Shown piece after piece: positions 1 through 10,634 of a stretch of 64,000 nucleotides of DNA (its first letter is position 1; each line of letters opens with the position of its first letter). A program made the translations under genes and the position numbers. The stretch covers positions 310,001-374,000 of the forward strand of contig JAIVFH010000001.1 of assembly GCA_025765595.1 (NCBI GenBank), in the 5' to 3' direction. Below the pieces are notes generated by a model. That model worked only from the letters and a program-made list of their open reading frames with translations. It did not search any database and was not told the origin of the DNA. The stretch comes from Obelidium mucronatum (taxonomy: Eukaryota > Chytridiomycota > Chytridiomycetes > Chytridiales > Chytriomycetaceae).

Positions 1-26
1 AAACCCTCACCATCCCCGCCGTCCGT

Positions 27-704
27 ATGCCGATAGCATTCACCCGCAGTCTTTCTCTACCAGTGGCATCTTCTGGATCCAAGCCAAAGGGGATCACCAA
101 GATGAAGGCCTTTTGGTCAACTGGATCAAAGGATTCAAAACCACAATCGTCCTCCGATTCATTATTGACATCACCATCATCCAAAAGAAAAACACCCCCA
201 CCGGCCAATACCAAACCTGATCAACATCCAAACACCGACGCCAGATCGAGCCATGACACTAACCCGCTCGTCAAACCCGATCGGACTCGGTTAAGTGTCA
301 GTTTAGACTCTGACATCAAGACGGAAGGACGACTCAAGGCCTTCCTCAAAAGCCCTGCTTTCCAAAAGTCTCGTTCAATGGTTGATGATTCGGAATTATT
401 TTCAGAAGGCAGGAGTAATAAGGATTTGTTGCGGGAAAAACGATACTCATTGCAAGACTTGACGACATCCGCGAAAGCAAAAGCGACCTTGGAAGTAAAA
501 AAAGCAATGAAAGGATTCGCGTCAGAGTATAAACGGAAATACCTTGGTAATTCCTGCTTTTGTTTTGCGTCATTCACGTGTCTAAGCCTCACTCAACAAC
601 AATAACCTAAAATAGCTCAAATATCGTATGAAAAGTTGGAAAAAAAGAGACCTTTATACCAACAGCTTCTTGTCGCAAACTTGATTGTTGACTTCTTGGT
701 TTAA
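27..704 (+). CDS. Array family gene 1, copy A
   Basis: Two exons: 27-546, phase-1 GT-AG intron 547-615, then 616-704. This gives about 202 residues. The start MPIAFTRSLSLP is chosen because genes 3 and 4 open the same way (MAASIVRSPPPP, MPAALVRTASEP). The N-terminal motif KGITKMKAFWS follows at about residue 22. The middle is Ser/Lys-rich and contains RLSVSLDSDIK. The second exon encodes the family module, AQISYEKLEKKRPLYQQLL followed by VANLIVDFLV. There is no signal peptide or membrane segment, so a soluble, largely disordered protein is likely. Function is unknown. The sequence matches copy B at 5539-6216. Confidence 0.75.
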
Positions 705-1053
705 CGTTTTTTCCCTACATCGGTTTTTGTTTTTCCAATCCAGTTGGCCCGACTCATCCCCAGTATATTAAAGTAAATAAAGTGTATACATATGTATAAA
801 ATAAATGTGTTCTAAACATGATGTAAATCACGTGTTGGTCAGTTTTTAAGGGTTGAAGAATAGCCACAGTTAATCCGATTTCGTTGCCTGAACACTATTT
901 TGCGCACTAATCAAAGTCCACAGCCAATCAGCCTCTTTGTTATGCATACTGTAATTTAAGAACAAAAGCAAGGGGCTTGACTCCCCAGTTGAGCACCAGT
1001 AATATTTGAGATAAATAATAAAAAAAAAAGATCCAAAGAACCAAAACCCCGAA

Positions 1054-1734
1054 ATGGTGTCAATTGAACTTCGCCCGGAATCCTCCCTTTCAAGACGCTC
1101 TGGAATCTTGCTTTCAAAGATCAAGACCTTGTTTTCATGTCACACTGTTCCGCTAGAAACAAGACTGCCGCCAATGAGTGGCAGTGCCCAGGCCGCTCAT
1201 GATGCTGACATGCTTAACTCGCCCTGTATACCATCGCGATACCGTCGCCGATCCTCAAAGCCAAATTCGAATCTTTGCCAAACAGCTATGTGGCCGGAAA
1301 GCATGAGTAGCGGAGATGATGATATTGATGATGTTGGTGAGGGTGAAAAATATGATCAAGACAGCGTGCTGTCAGACTACAATCGACAATCATACCGACG
1401 AAAAGAACGACGTGTTGCGAGGCTGAGTGTCGCTTTGGACACAGACATTCGAAGCCTGAAGATTCAACGCGAATTCCAGTCTCAAGTCTTGACTACAAAC
1501 AAAACCCAATTCAATGAAGTCGTCGATGGGAGCCGAGCGCCGCCACTGTCTCCAGGATCTCTGTTTGAAGAATCCATGGAGCCGCTTTACATCAAACGCG
1601 TGTCTCTTCTACCTGGGTTTGAAAAGAAACTTGTTGCATTCACGTCGTTGGAGAAATTGAAGGAGCCGCGTTTTCGACCTCTTTGGCAACAAGTCTTGAT
1701 CGCCAATTTGGTTCTTGAATTACTCGACTGTTGA
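1054..1734 (+). CDS. Array family gene 2, copy A (intronless)
   Basis: A single 226-codon frame starting MVSIELRPES. The N-terminal motif appears as SGILLSKIKTLFS. The middle is acidic (SSGDDDIDDVGEGEKYDQD) and is followed by RLSVALDTDIRSLK, the same block as in gene 1. The C-terminus is LVAFTSLEKLKEPRFRPLWQ followed by QVLIANLVLELLDC, so the module is present. Unlike nearly all other members it lacks the intron before the module; the frame reads straight through. This is either intron loss or the ancestral state. The copy at 6566-7246 encodes an identical protein. Function is unknown. Confidence 0.8.
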   Translation: MVSIELRPESSLSRRSGILLSKIKTLFSCHTVPLETRLPPMSGSAQAAHDADMLNSPCIPSRYRRRSSKPNSNLCQTAMWPESMSSGDDDIDDVGEGEKYDQDSVLSDYNRQSYRRKERRVARLSVALDTDIRSLKIQREFQSQVLTTNKTQFNEVVDGSRAPPLSPGSLFEESMEPLYIKRVSLLPGFEKKLVAFTSLEKLKEPRFRPLWQQVLIANLVLELLDC

Positions 1735-1993
1735 ATGTGTTTTTTTTTTTGCTCCTTTGAATTTGTGCCTCTCTATCACCATACCTCTATCAATATGAAT
1801 GCCCAGTAAATCAGGTCAAATAATAGCTGCTTCTTTTAAGATATCTGTGGTCTCTTTCTTGGTACACTTTTTATCAGCTGATAATGTTTTGCCAAGGATT
1901 AAGGTTGATTGATGATGTTCACTGAAACGGAAACAAGCAAAAGACACAGAACCAACAAAGAAAGAACCAAACGCAAAAATAGAGGCTACAGAA

Positions 1994-2606
1994 ATGGCAG
2001 CTTCAATCGTTCGTTCACCGCCTCCTCCTCCTTCGGCACCTTCAGGCCTGAAAGCCAAAGGATTCGCGAAACTCCGCTCCTTTTGGTCAACAACAAATCT
2101 ACGAGCCACTGCAGCTGTCGAACCAAAACCAAACGAAAATTCTTCAAAGTCAATGTTACCAAAAATGGGATCGAGCGGGGTCTTGGTGAAGGCAAAGAGT
2201 CTTGATATACTCCGAACCGCCTTTGTTGTCCGCCAACAACCACCCCCTCCTCCAGAGCCCCCCAGCCGCCATCGATTAAGTGTTGCATTGAGCGCTGATG
2301 ATGGGGAATTAAGGTATAAGCCAAGCCTCCAGTTAATTGGGCAATCTTTGGCGGCATCCTATGGAATGGGGAATATCAGGCTTGCTGCCAATGCAAGAAA
2401 TCACAAGAGATATTCGCAGCAAATACCAACCCGCGTTTGAAAAAACATATTTGGGTGAGCAAGAACGCGTTCCCACAATTTCTTGCCAAACTTAACTCAT
2501 TCATCCAAAAGTTCGTGTCTCGTTTGCCAAGCTGGAGGATACTTTCAGCTCAAGATCACTGCACCAGCAGCTTTTAATTTCGAATCTCATATTGTACTTG
2601 AACTAA
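1994..2606 (+). CDS. Array family gene 3, copy A (frameshifted)
   Basis: Same gene as 7506-8117 but with one extra C near 2431, so the frame ends at 2440, just after QQIPT, before the conserved intron and module. The DNA of the intron and second exon (module RVSFAKLED...HQQLLISNLILYLN) is intact downstream. The N-terminus carries a proline run and KGFAKLRSFWS, and the middle carries RLSVALSADD. Because every difference between the copies is a single-base indel, a sequencing error is at least as likely as a real null allele. Confidence 0.7.
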
Positions 2607-3313
2607 CGTGACTTTCACCAACTTGACGCACCTCTTCTTGAATAAAACTTACCCTGTCGTACCTCATTTTGCTATGCAGACAGTGATTTCAGCTGAATAA
2701 AGAGAGTTGTTTTTGAAACATTTCTAGCAACATCGATTCGAACCCTAAACAAGGTTCGTTTCCAAGAAATCAAAGCCAAGTCCAACCTCAGCACGCGCTG
2801 AGGCAAGCACGCCAACTCATCGCAAATCTTGATCAAAGCTGGATGAGTCAGATAGACTCTTTAGGGCAACCTAAAAGATACAAATTAGTTTATTCATTGC
2901 TTATTAATCCTGTGGACGGGTAAGAATCCGTAATAGTGACTGGGAACGGTATAGATAATAGCCCGGCTGTTACATAAGGAAGTACTTGGTTGCGGATGTC
3001 GTTGAGTTGACCGGGATTGTGTATTTCTTTGATCTCCAACAGAAAAAACGTGTAGCGGACTAAGCCGTGGCGTCCTATTTTATTACCAGAGCTCTGTGGC
3101 CTGCCGTGCTCTCCATCCTCTCATTAGCGTGCTCATATTACACGACCTCGTTTTATATCGACAACCACTGAACAAGAGTATGTTCAGTTATGATAAGGGA
3201 AAAAGCGGATTGCGTCACAAACAAATTTTAATTGGAAATTTTTCTTTCAATGTGCTTGCATTTTGCGGCCTTATCATCACAAAAGAAAAGTTAGCCCAAA
3301 TCATAAAAAAACA
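2607..3313. other. Gene-free spacer between array genes 3 and 4 (copy A)
   Basis: About 700 bases with no convincing gene; the copy B counterpart is 8118-8824. One weak frame near 2790-2921 contains RQARQLIANLDQSW, which echoes the QQLLIANL part of the family module and might be a relic, though the match is short. The DNA close to gene 4 is A-rich, like the leaders of other array genes. No tRNA or other RNA gene was recognised. Confidence 0.4.
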
Positions 3314-3951
3314 ATGCCTGCAGCGCTTGTCCGCACAGCCTCTGAACCAGTGCCACCACAAAGTCAAGGGAATGGCGAAGCTCAAATCCCTTTGGTCTCC
3401 CGTCCCGAATGCGTCTACGCCTATTAATCAAGTTGGCACCAAAGAGTCAACTCCTGTCAAGCAAATCCCAAACAGCGTCAGAGACAGAGCTGCTTCTCCC
3501 CCACCAGAGTCTCTAGCAGCTTTCTCTTCTGAAGAGAAACACCCGAAGCGGAGATCGCAGAGCGTGGATCACCGCCGGACTCACCATCGATTGAGTGTAG
3601 ACGTCGAGGACCACTCACTGCAAAGCCTTGCGCACATGCTTCTCTCCAACGACCCAGATGCTTCTATGAGAATTCCAGGAAGGAAATCGAAGCGATCGCA
3701 GCCCCGCTCGGCATCAAAGCCGAGAATCTTGATGAAGAGAGACCCAAGTCTGTCTGGAGGCGAAATCGACAAGGCATATCTGAGTAAGTCTCCATCTTCA
3801 TTTTACAGCTCCTCCACCTTTTTGAAAAAGCCTGACGTTTCTTTCTTTTTCTTTTGTAGAAGACCTCTCATATGAGAAACTACGACAGACCGCAAGGCCT
3901 CTTTTGCAACAACTTCTTGTTGCATCATTTATTGTTGAATTGCTGGACTGA
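3314..3951 (+). CDS. Array family gene 4, copy A (frameshifted near the start)
   Basis: Starts MPAALVRTASEPVPP and is then thrown out of frame by one extra base near 3359. Downstream of that point the frame equals copy B (KGMAKLKSLWSP onward). The conserved phase-1 intron and the terminal exon are unchanged. Copy B at 8825-9461 reads cleanly, so this copy is either a frameshift allele or an assembly error. It is best annotated by reference to copy B. Confidence 0.7.
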
Positions 3952-4155
3952 TCCCAGCTAATTCCTTGTTTGTTCAGTTTTGTACTTAGCCACTTTTCGT
4001 TTTCAAACAATCGTATAATAAAAGCTCGCACGCCAACTTCATACTATTTCATTCACCAGTTCATGGGCTATTCAGTATCTTTAGTTTTGATTGCTTGAGT
4101 CCAAGCTGCAATTGACTTTGAGGAAAACACGTGCAAAAAAAAAAAAAAAAAAAAT

Positions 4156-5345
4156 ATGCCTTCAGCAACAGCTCATCACAACTATGATTCAACATCTACC
4201 ACGTCGTCATCAAAGACTACTCTGACCAATATTAAGGACAAGGGTCTCGCTACATTCAAAGCCCTGTTTCAAAGTGGGACCCAAAGTAGTGCTGGCAAAT
4301 GGAGTGGTCGAACGTCTGTCGACAATGAAACCAAGCTTCAAGTCGTCAATAGTGACAACGATTCACTTCAAACAGTTGGGATTCCTGTGACGCTTCTAAA
4401 TGGATCAAATCAAGTCGGTGACCCTATGCTGTTGGCAGAGAGCGATGAGAGTGATAGCGAAGATGATAAGGGATTCGACAGGCTAAGGAATGAACTCCTT
4501 TCAGGCGGAAGCTCATATCAATATGAACAGCAAGAGGAGCCTGTAGAAGATGTTCGATCGTCACTCTCTGATGTAGCGACTTTGAAACGAGCGTATTCAG
4601 AATCTGTGATGGGATTGAGATCATCAGTAGATGGTGATTTGCCACCCCCGCTTCGGAAAAAGGTTGTGAAGGAATTTATGGGTTATTATTTAGGTATTTG
4701 CTTTATTTGTCTTTGTGTAGTGGTTGGCGTGTTGTTTGGTGGTCAAGTTTCGGAGGTAGCAAAGATGATGAAACACAGTTATCCCTGCATCAAGCAGAAA
4801 ATTGGATGCAGCCATCAGATAACGATCTTCTCACTGAGCTTCTGAGTCGATCGATGGTTATGACACAAGAACCCACAACGATGGTTGGAGGAAACACTTC
4901 CAAATTTAGCGGGATTCTTGAAGTCGAAGTTGACCAACGGCCGTCACTGGAAGATTGGAATTGCATACCTAGGTCAACATCAGACCTTAATGAAATGGAT
5001 ATAGATGAAACACATGATTTGGACTTTTCTGGATCATCACAGGAGCTCGAGAGTCGGTTGGCAAGTCTTTTGCAGCCCGTTCGATCACATTCGCCAAGTT
5101 CTCTCTTTGATCGACAATCGAATTACTTGTTACGTGAGTTGTGTTTCTACACTGATTATCAACACCTTGTGTCTTTGTGCTTGGTTCTGATTCCTTTGAT
5201 TTTTATGGGTTTTGTACGTTTAGACGCAATCTCTCGACGAAAGCTCAACCAGTTACAAAGACCTTTATCGCAACAAGTTCATATTTCTAATTTACTCTCG
5301 CGATTGCAGTATTTTAGTGGTCCAGTGTACTCTTACACATTGTAG
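4156..5345 (+). CDS. Chimeric array gene: 5' half of gene 5 joined to the 3' half of another member
   Basis: Exon 1 (4156-4693) is that of gene 5 (KGLATFKALFQSG, acidic SDESDSEDDK, ending EFMGYYL). The repeat breaks at 4737, inside the following intron. Using the acceptor at 4755, exon 2 (4756-5133) stays open and in frame, starting GSKDDETQLSLHQAENW and ending in acidic, Ser-rich sequence. A phase-1 intron (5134-5223) then leads to the module AISRRKLNQLQRPLSQQVHI (5224-5345). All three exon phases agree, giving about 345 residues. The module differs from that of gene 5 proper at 10266-10351, so the protein looks like a product of recombination within the array. The first acceptor site is inferred. 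Confidence 0.6.
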
Positions 5346-5538
5346 GGGCTCAGATTGTCATTAGTTTATCTTTTTCAGCCCTCTTGAAATAAATCAGTAA
5401 TTCTAATTTCTTTTGTAACGGGAAGAAACTTAAAAAATGATAAGTCAGAGTTTGTGGCTCACCAAAAAAAAGCCAAGCACTGCCAATTTCTTATCATCCA
5501 AAACTATACGGAAAACCCTCACCATCCCCGCCGTCCGT

Positions 5539-6216
5539 ATGCCGATAGCATTCACCCGCAGTCTTTCTCTACCAGTGGCATCTTCTGGATCCAAGCCAAA
5601 GGGGATCACCAAGATGAAGGCCTTTTGGTCAACTGGATCAAAGGATTCAAAACCACAATCGTCCTCCGATTCATTATTGACATCACCATCATCCAAAAGA
5701 AAAACACCCCCACCGGCCAATACCAAACCTGATCAACATCCAAACACCGACGCCAGATCGAGCCATGACACTAACCCGCTCGTCAAACCCGATCGGACTC
5801 GGTTAAGTGTCAGTTTAGACTCTGACATCAAGACGGAAGGACGACTCAAGGCCTTCCTCAAAAGCCCTGCTTTCCAAAAGTCTCGTTCAATGGTTGATGA
5901 TTCGGAATTATTTTCAGAAGGCAGGAGTAATAAGGATTTGTTGCGGGAAAAACGATACTCATTGCAAGACTTGACGACATCCGCGAAAGCAAAAGCGACC
6001 TTGGAAGTAAAAAAAGCAATGAAAGGATTCGCGTCAGAGTATAAACGGAAATACCTTGGTAATTCCTGCTTTTGTTTTGCGTCATTCACGTGTCTAAGCC
6101 TCACTCAACAACAATAACCTAAAATAGCTCAAATATCGTATGAAAAGTTGGAAAAAAAGAGACCTTTATACCAACAGCTTCTTGTCGCAAACTTGATTGT
6201 TGACTTCTTGGTTTAA
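5539..6216 (+). CDS. Array family gene 1, copy B
   Basis: Exon 1 is 5539-6058 and exon 2 is 6128-6216, with the same sequence as copy A. Here the DNA upstream is visible: an in-frame ATG at 5437 would add 34 residues beginning MISQSLWLTKKK. I prefer 5539 because the opening MPIAFTRSLSLP aligns with the openings of genes 3 and 4. It is the first complete member after the 775-base unique spacer, and its promoter region is therefore that spacer, which also ends the chimeric gene. Confidence 0.75.
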
Positions 6217-6565
6217 CGTTTTTTCCCTACATCGGTTTTTGTTTTTCCAATCCAGTTGGCCCGACTCATCCCCAGTATATTAAAGTAAATAAAGTGTATA
6301 CATATGTATAAAATAAATGTGTTCTAAACATGATGTAAATCACGTGTTGGTCAGTTTTTAAGGGTTGAAGAATAGCCACAGTTAATCCGATTTCGTTGCC
6401 TGAACACTATTTTGCGCACTAATCAAAGTCCACAGCCAATCAGCCTCTTTGTTATGCATACTGTAATTTAAGAACAAAAGCAAGGGGCTTGACTCCCCAG
6501 TTGAGCACCAGTAATATTTGAGATAAATAATAAAAAAAAAAGATCCAAAGAACCAAAACCCCGAA

Positions 6566-7246
6566 ATGGTGTCAATTGAACTTCGCCCGGAATCCTCCCT
6601 TTCAAGACGCTCTGGAATCTTGCTTTCAAAGATCAAGACCTTGTTTTCATGTCACACTGTTCCGCTAGAAACAAGACTGCCGCCAATGAGTGGCAGTGCC
6701 CAGGCCGCTCATGATGCTGACATGCTTAACTCGCCCTGTATACCATCGCGATACCGTCGCCGATCCTCAAAGCCAAATTCGAATCTTTGCCAAACAGCTA
6801 TGTGGCCGGAAAGCATGAGTAGCGGAGATGATGATATTGATGATGTTGGTGAGGGTGAAAAATATGATCAAGACAGCGTGCTGTCAGACTACAATCGACA
6901 ATCATACCGACGAAAAGAACGACGTGTTGCGAGGCTGAGTGTCGCTTTGGACACAGACATTCGAAGCCTGAAGATTCAACGCGAATTCCAGTCTCAAGTC
7001 TTGACTACAAACAAAACCCAATTCAATGAAGTCGTCGATGGGAGCCGAGCGCCGCCACTGTCTCCAGGATCTCTGTTTGAAGAATCCATGGAGCCGCTTT
7101 ACATCAAACGCGTGTCTCTTCTACCTGGGTTTGAAAAGAAACTTGTTGCATTCACGTCGTTGGAGAAATTGAAGGAGCCGCGTTTTCGACCTCTTTGGCA
7201 ACAAGTCTTGATCGCCAATTTGGTTCTTGAATTACTCGACTGTTGA
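6566..7246 (+). CDS. Array family gene 2, copy B (intronless)
   Basis: Identical 226-residue product to 1054-1734. It starts 350 bases after gene 1 ends. Notable features are the absence of the conserved intron, an acidic stretch at about residues 89-108, RLSVALDTDI at about residues 122-131, and the module at the extreme C-terminus ending ANLVLELLDC. An A-rich leader with a run of ten A lies just upstream of the start codon. Confidence 0.8.
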   Translation: MVSIELRPESSLSRRSGILLSKIKTLFSCHTVPLETRLPPMSGSAQAAHDADMLNSPCIPSRYRRRSSKPNSNLCQTAMWPESMSSGDDDIDDVGEGEKYDQDSVLSDYNRQSYRRKERRVARLSVALDTDIRSLKIQREFQSQVLTTNKTQFNEVVDGSRAPPLSPGSLFEESMEPLYIKRVSLLPGFEKKLVAFTSLEKLKEPRFRPLWQQVLIANLVLELLDC

Positions 7247-7505
7247 ATGTGTTTTTTTTTTTGCTCCTTTGAATTTGTGCCTCTCTATCACCATACCTCT
7301 ATCAATATGAATGCCCAGTAAATCAGGTCAAATAATAGCTGCTTCTTTTAAGATATCTGTGGTCTCTTTCTTGGTACACTTTTTATCAGCTGATAATGTT
7401 TTGCCAAGGATTAAGGTTGATTGATGATGTTCACTGAAACGGAAACAAGCAAAAGACACAGAACCAACAAAGAAAGAACCAAACGCAAAAATAGAGGCTA
7501 CAGAA

Positions 7506-8117
7506 ATGGCAGCTTCAATCGTTCGTTCACCGCCTCCTCCTCCTTCGGCACCTTCAGGCCTGAAAGCCAAAGGATTCGCGAAACTCCGCTCCTTTTGGTC
7601 AACAACAAATCTACGAGCCACTGCAGCTGTCGAACCAAAACCAAACGAAAATTCTTCAAAGTCAATGTTACCAAAAATGGGATCGAGCGGGGTCTTGGTG
7701 AAGGCAAAGAGTCTTGATATACTCCGAACCGCCTTTGTTGTCCGCCAACAACCACCCCCTCCTCCAGAGCCCCCCAGCCGCCATCGATTAAGTGTTGCAT
7801 TGAGCGCTGATGATGGGGAATTAAGGTATAAGCCAAGCCTCCAGTTAATTGGGCAATCTTTGGCGGCATCCTATGGAATGGGGAATATCAGGCTTGCTGC
7901 CAATGCAAGAAATCACAAGAGATATTCGCAGCAAATACCAACCGCGTTTGAAAAAACATATTTGGGTGAGCAAGAACGCGTTCCCACAATTTCTTGCCAA
8001 ACTTAACTCATTCATCCAAAAGTTCGTGTCTCGTTTGCCAAGCTGGAGGATACTTTCAGCTCAAGATCACTGCACCAGCAGCTTTTAATTTCGAATCTCA
8101 TATTGTACTTGAACTAA
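7506..8117 (+). CDS. Array family gene 3, copy B
   Basis: Exon 1 is 7506-7965, the phase-1 intron 7966-8022 (57 nt, GTGAGC to AAAAG), and exon 2 8023-8117, for about 184 residues. It opens MAASIVRSPPPPPSAPSG, followed by KAKGFAKLRSFWSTT. The middle has a second proline run (PPPPPEPPSRHRLSVAL). The last exon gives VRVSFAKLEDTFSSRSLHQQ then LLISNLILYLN. This is the intact version of the gene that is frameshifted in copy A. Function is unknown. Confidence 0.75.
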
Positions 8118-8824
8118 CGTGACTTTCACCAACTTGACGCACCTCTTCTTGAATAAAACTTACCCTGTCGTACCTCATTTTGCTATGCAGACAGTGATTT
8201 CAGCTGAATAAAGAGAGTTGTTTTTGAAACATTTCTAGCAACATCGATTCGAACCCTAAACAAGGTTCGTTTCCAAGAAATCAAAGCCAAGTCCAACCTC
8301 AGCACGCGCTGAGGCAAGCACGCCAACTCATCGCAAATCTTGATCAAAGCTGGATGAGTCAGATAGACTCTTTAGGGCAACCTAAAAGATACAAATTAGT
8401 TTATTCATTGCTTATTAATCCTGTGGACGGGTAAGAATCCGTAATAGTGACTGGGAACGGTATAGATAATAGCCCGGCTGTTACATAAGGAAAGTACTTG
8501 GTTGCGGATGTCGTTGAGTTGACCGGGATTGTGTATTTCTTTGATCTCCAACAGAAAAAACGTGTAGCGGACTAAGCCGTGGCGTCCTATTTTATTACCA
8601 GAGCTCTGTGGCCTGCCGTGCTCTCCATCCTCTCATTAGCGTGCTCATATTACACGACCTCGTTTTATATCGACAACCACTGAACAAGAGTATGTTCAGT
8701 TATGATAAGGGAAAAAGCGGATTGCGTCACAAACAAATTTTAATTGGAAATTTTTCTTTCAATGTGCTTGCATTTTGCGGCCTTATCATCACAAAAGAAA
8801 AGTTAGCCCAAATCATAAAAAACA

Positions 8825-9461
8825 ATGCCTGCAGCGCTTGTCCGCACAGCCTCTGAACCAGTGCCACCAAAAGTCAAGGGAATGGCGAAGCTCAAATCCC
8901 TTTGGTCTCCCGTCCCGAATGCGTCTACGCCTATTAATCAAGTTGGCACCAAAGAGTCAACTCCTGTCAAGCAAATCCCAAACAGCGTCAGAGACAGAGC
9001 TGCTTCTCCCCCACCAGAGTCTCTAGCAGCTTTCTCTTCTGAAGAGAAACACCCGAAGCGGAGATCGCAGAGCGTGGATCACCGCCGGACTCACCATCGA
9101 TTGAGTGTAGACGTCGAGGACCACTCACTGCAAAGCCTTGCGCACATGCTTCTCTCCAACGACCCAGATGCTTCTATGAGAATTCCAGGAAGGAAATCGA
9201 AGCGATCGCAGCCCCGCTCGGCATCAAAGCCGAGAATCTTGATGAAGAGAGACCCAAGTCTGTCTGGAGGCGAAATCGACAAGGCATATCTGAGTAAGTC
9301 TCCATCTTCATTTTACAGCTCCTCCACCTTTTTGAAAAAGCCTGACGTTTCTTTCTTTTTCTTTTGTAGAAGACCTCTCATATGAGAAACTACGACAGAC
9401 CGCAAGGCCTCTTTTGCAACAACTTCTTGTTGCATCATTTATTGTTGAATTGCTGGACTGA
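8825..9461 (+). CDS. Array family gene 4, copy B
   Basis: Exon 1 is 8825-9293, the phase-1 intron 9294-9369 (GTAAGT to TTTGTAG with a strong pyrimidine tract), and exon 2 9370-9461, for about 186 residues. N-terminal motif VKGMAKLKSLWSPV; basic, Ser-rich middle with HRLSVDVEDHSLQ; several RRS/RKS sites that could be kinase targets (inference). The module is KDLSYEKLRQTARPLLQQLL then VASFIVELLD. It is the intact counterpart of 3314-3951. Confidence 0.78.
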
Positions 9462-9665
9462 TCCCAGCTAATTCCTTGTTTGTTCAGTTTTGTACTTAGC
9501 CACTTTTCGTTTTCAAACAATCGTATAATAAAAGCTCGCACGCCAACTTCATACTATTTCATTCACCAGTTCATGGGCTATTCAGTATCTTTAGTTTTGA
9601 TTGCTTGAGTCCAAGCTGCAATTGACTTTGAGGAAAACACGTGCAAAAAAAAAAAAAAAAAAAAT

Positions 9666-10351
9666 ATGCCTTCAGCAACAGCTCATCACAACTATGATTC
9701 AACATCTACCACGTCGTCATCAAAGACTACTCTGACCAATATTAAGGACAAGGGTCTCGCTACATTCAAAGCCCTGTTTCAAAGTGGGACCCAAAGTAGT
9801 GCTGGCAAATGGAGTGGTCGAACGTCTGTCGACAATGAAACCAAGCTTCAAGTCGTCAATAGTGACAACGATTCACTTCAAACAGTTGGGATTCCTGTGA
9901 CGCTTCTAAATGGATCAAATCAAGTCGGTGACCCTATGCTGTTGGCAGAGAGCGATGAGAGTGATAGCGAAGATGATAAGGGATTCGACAGGCTAAGGAA
10001 TGAACTCCTTTCAGGCGGAAGCTCATATCAATATGAACAGCAAGAGGAGCCTGTAGAAGATGTTCGATCGTCACTCTCTGATGTAGCGACTTTGAAACGA
10101 GCGTATTCAGAATCTGTGATGGGATTGAGATCATCAGTAGATGGTGATTTGCCACCCCGCTTCGGAAAAAAGGTTGTGAAGGAATTTATGGGTTATTATT
10201 TAGGTATTTGCTTTATTTGTCTTTGTGTAGTGGTTGGCGTGTTGTTTAACTGAAACCCATGAAAGCTCACATATCATACGACAAATTGGACGAAAAAGAC
10301 CGACCTATGGTGCAACAGTTACTCATTGCTCGTCTCATAACAAACCTGTAG
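9666..10351 (+). CDS. Array family gene 5 (parental form)
   Basis: Exon 1 is 9666-10203, the phase-1 intron 10204-10265, and exon 2 10266-10351, for about 207 residues. It starts directly after a 20-base poly-A run. The N-terminal motif is weaker (KGLATFKALFQSG). The middle is strongly acidic (ESDESDSEDDKGF). The module is AHISYDKLDEKDRPMVQQLL then IARLITNL. Compared with the chimeric copy, two offsetting homopolymer changes (C4/A6 here, C5/A5 there) swap PPPLRKK for PPRFGKK while keeping frame. Confidence 0.75.
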
Positions 10352-10634
10352 TAGTGTCCTATGGAATAATGAGAAACTCCCTATTCTATTCATAGCAGAC
10401 TTCATACAATCAGTTTAAGAATTCTATACCTAAATAAACAAGATATTTATTGAAAGAATACTGTGTCTATACTGCTTTGTTACTGAGTCCGCTGTAAATC
10501 GAACCTGACACAATCTGAGTCCAAAACTGAGTCTGGGCGAATTCCTTACAAATCACGTTTTTAAACTTCCAACCAAGCTCAGCCTCTCAAAAAAAGAACA
10601 CCACACACTCACTCAGTCACTCTCAATTCAAATC

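Larger units (their letters stand above)
1..4737. repeat. Copy A of a 4.7 kb tandem duplication
   Basis: Bases 1-4737 match 5513-10247 almost base for base over their whole length, intergenic DNA included. I saw no substitutions while reading the two copies side by side. The differences I found are single-base indels: an extra C near 2431, a missing A near 2981, an extra A near 3310, an extra C near 3359, C5 versus C4 at 4645-4649, and A5 versus A6 at 4657-4661. The left edge lies outside the window. The right edge falls inside the intron of the fifth array gene, after which the two copies continue into unrelated sequence. Confidence 0.95.
5513..10247. repeat. Copy B of the 4.7 kb tandem duplication
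   Basis: This is the second copy, separated from copy A by 775 unique bases (4738-5512). The offset to copy A is 5512 at the left end and 5510 at the right end. Copy B keeps open frames for the third and fourth array genes where copy A is frameshifted, so B is the better reading of the pair. Either a recent unequal crossover or an assembly duplication would explain the pair. Confidence 0.95.

Noticed and set aside
2735..2750. GGTTCGAAT-like box resembling a tRNA B box on the minus strand
   Set aside because: The flanks do not pair into a T arm and no A box or acceptor stem lies at the right distance.
5437..5538. Upstream start extending array gene 1 copy B by 34 residues
   Set aside because: The conserved opening MPIAFTRS aligns with other members' starts, and the extension has no counterpart in them. 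It is kept only as an alternative.
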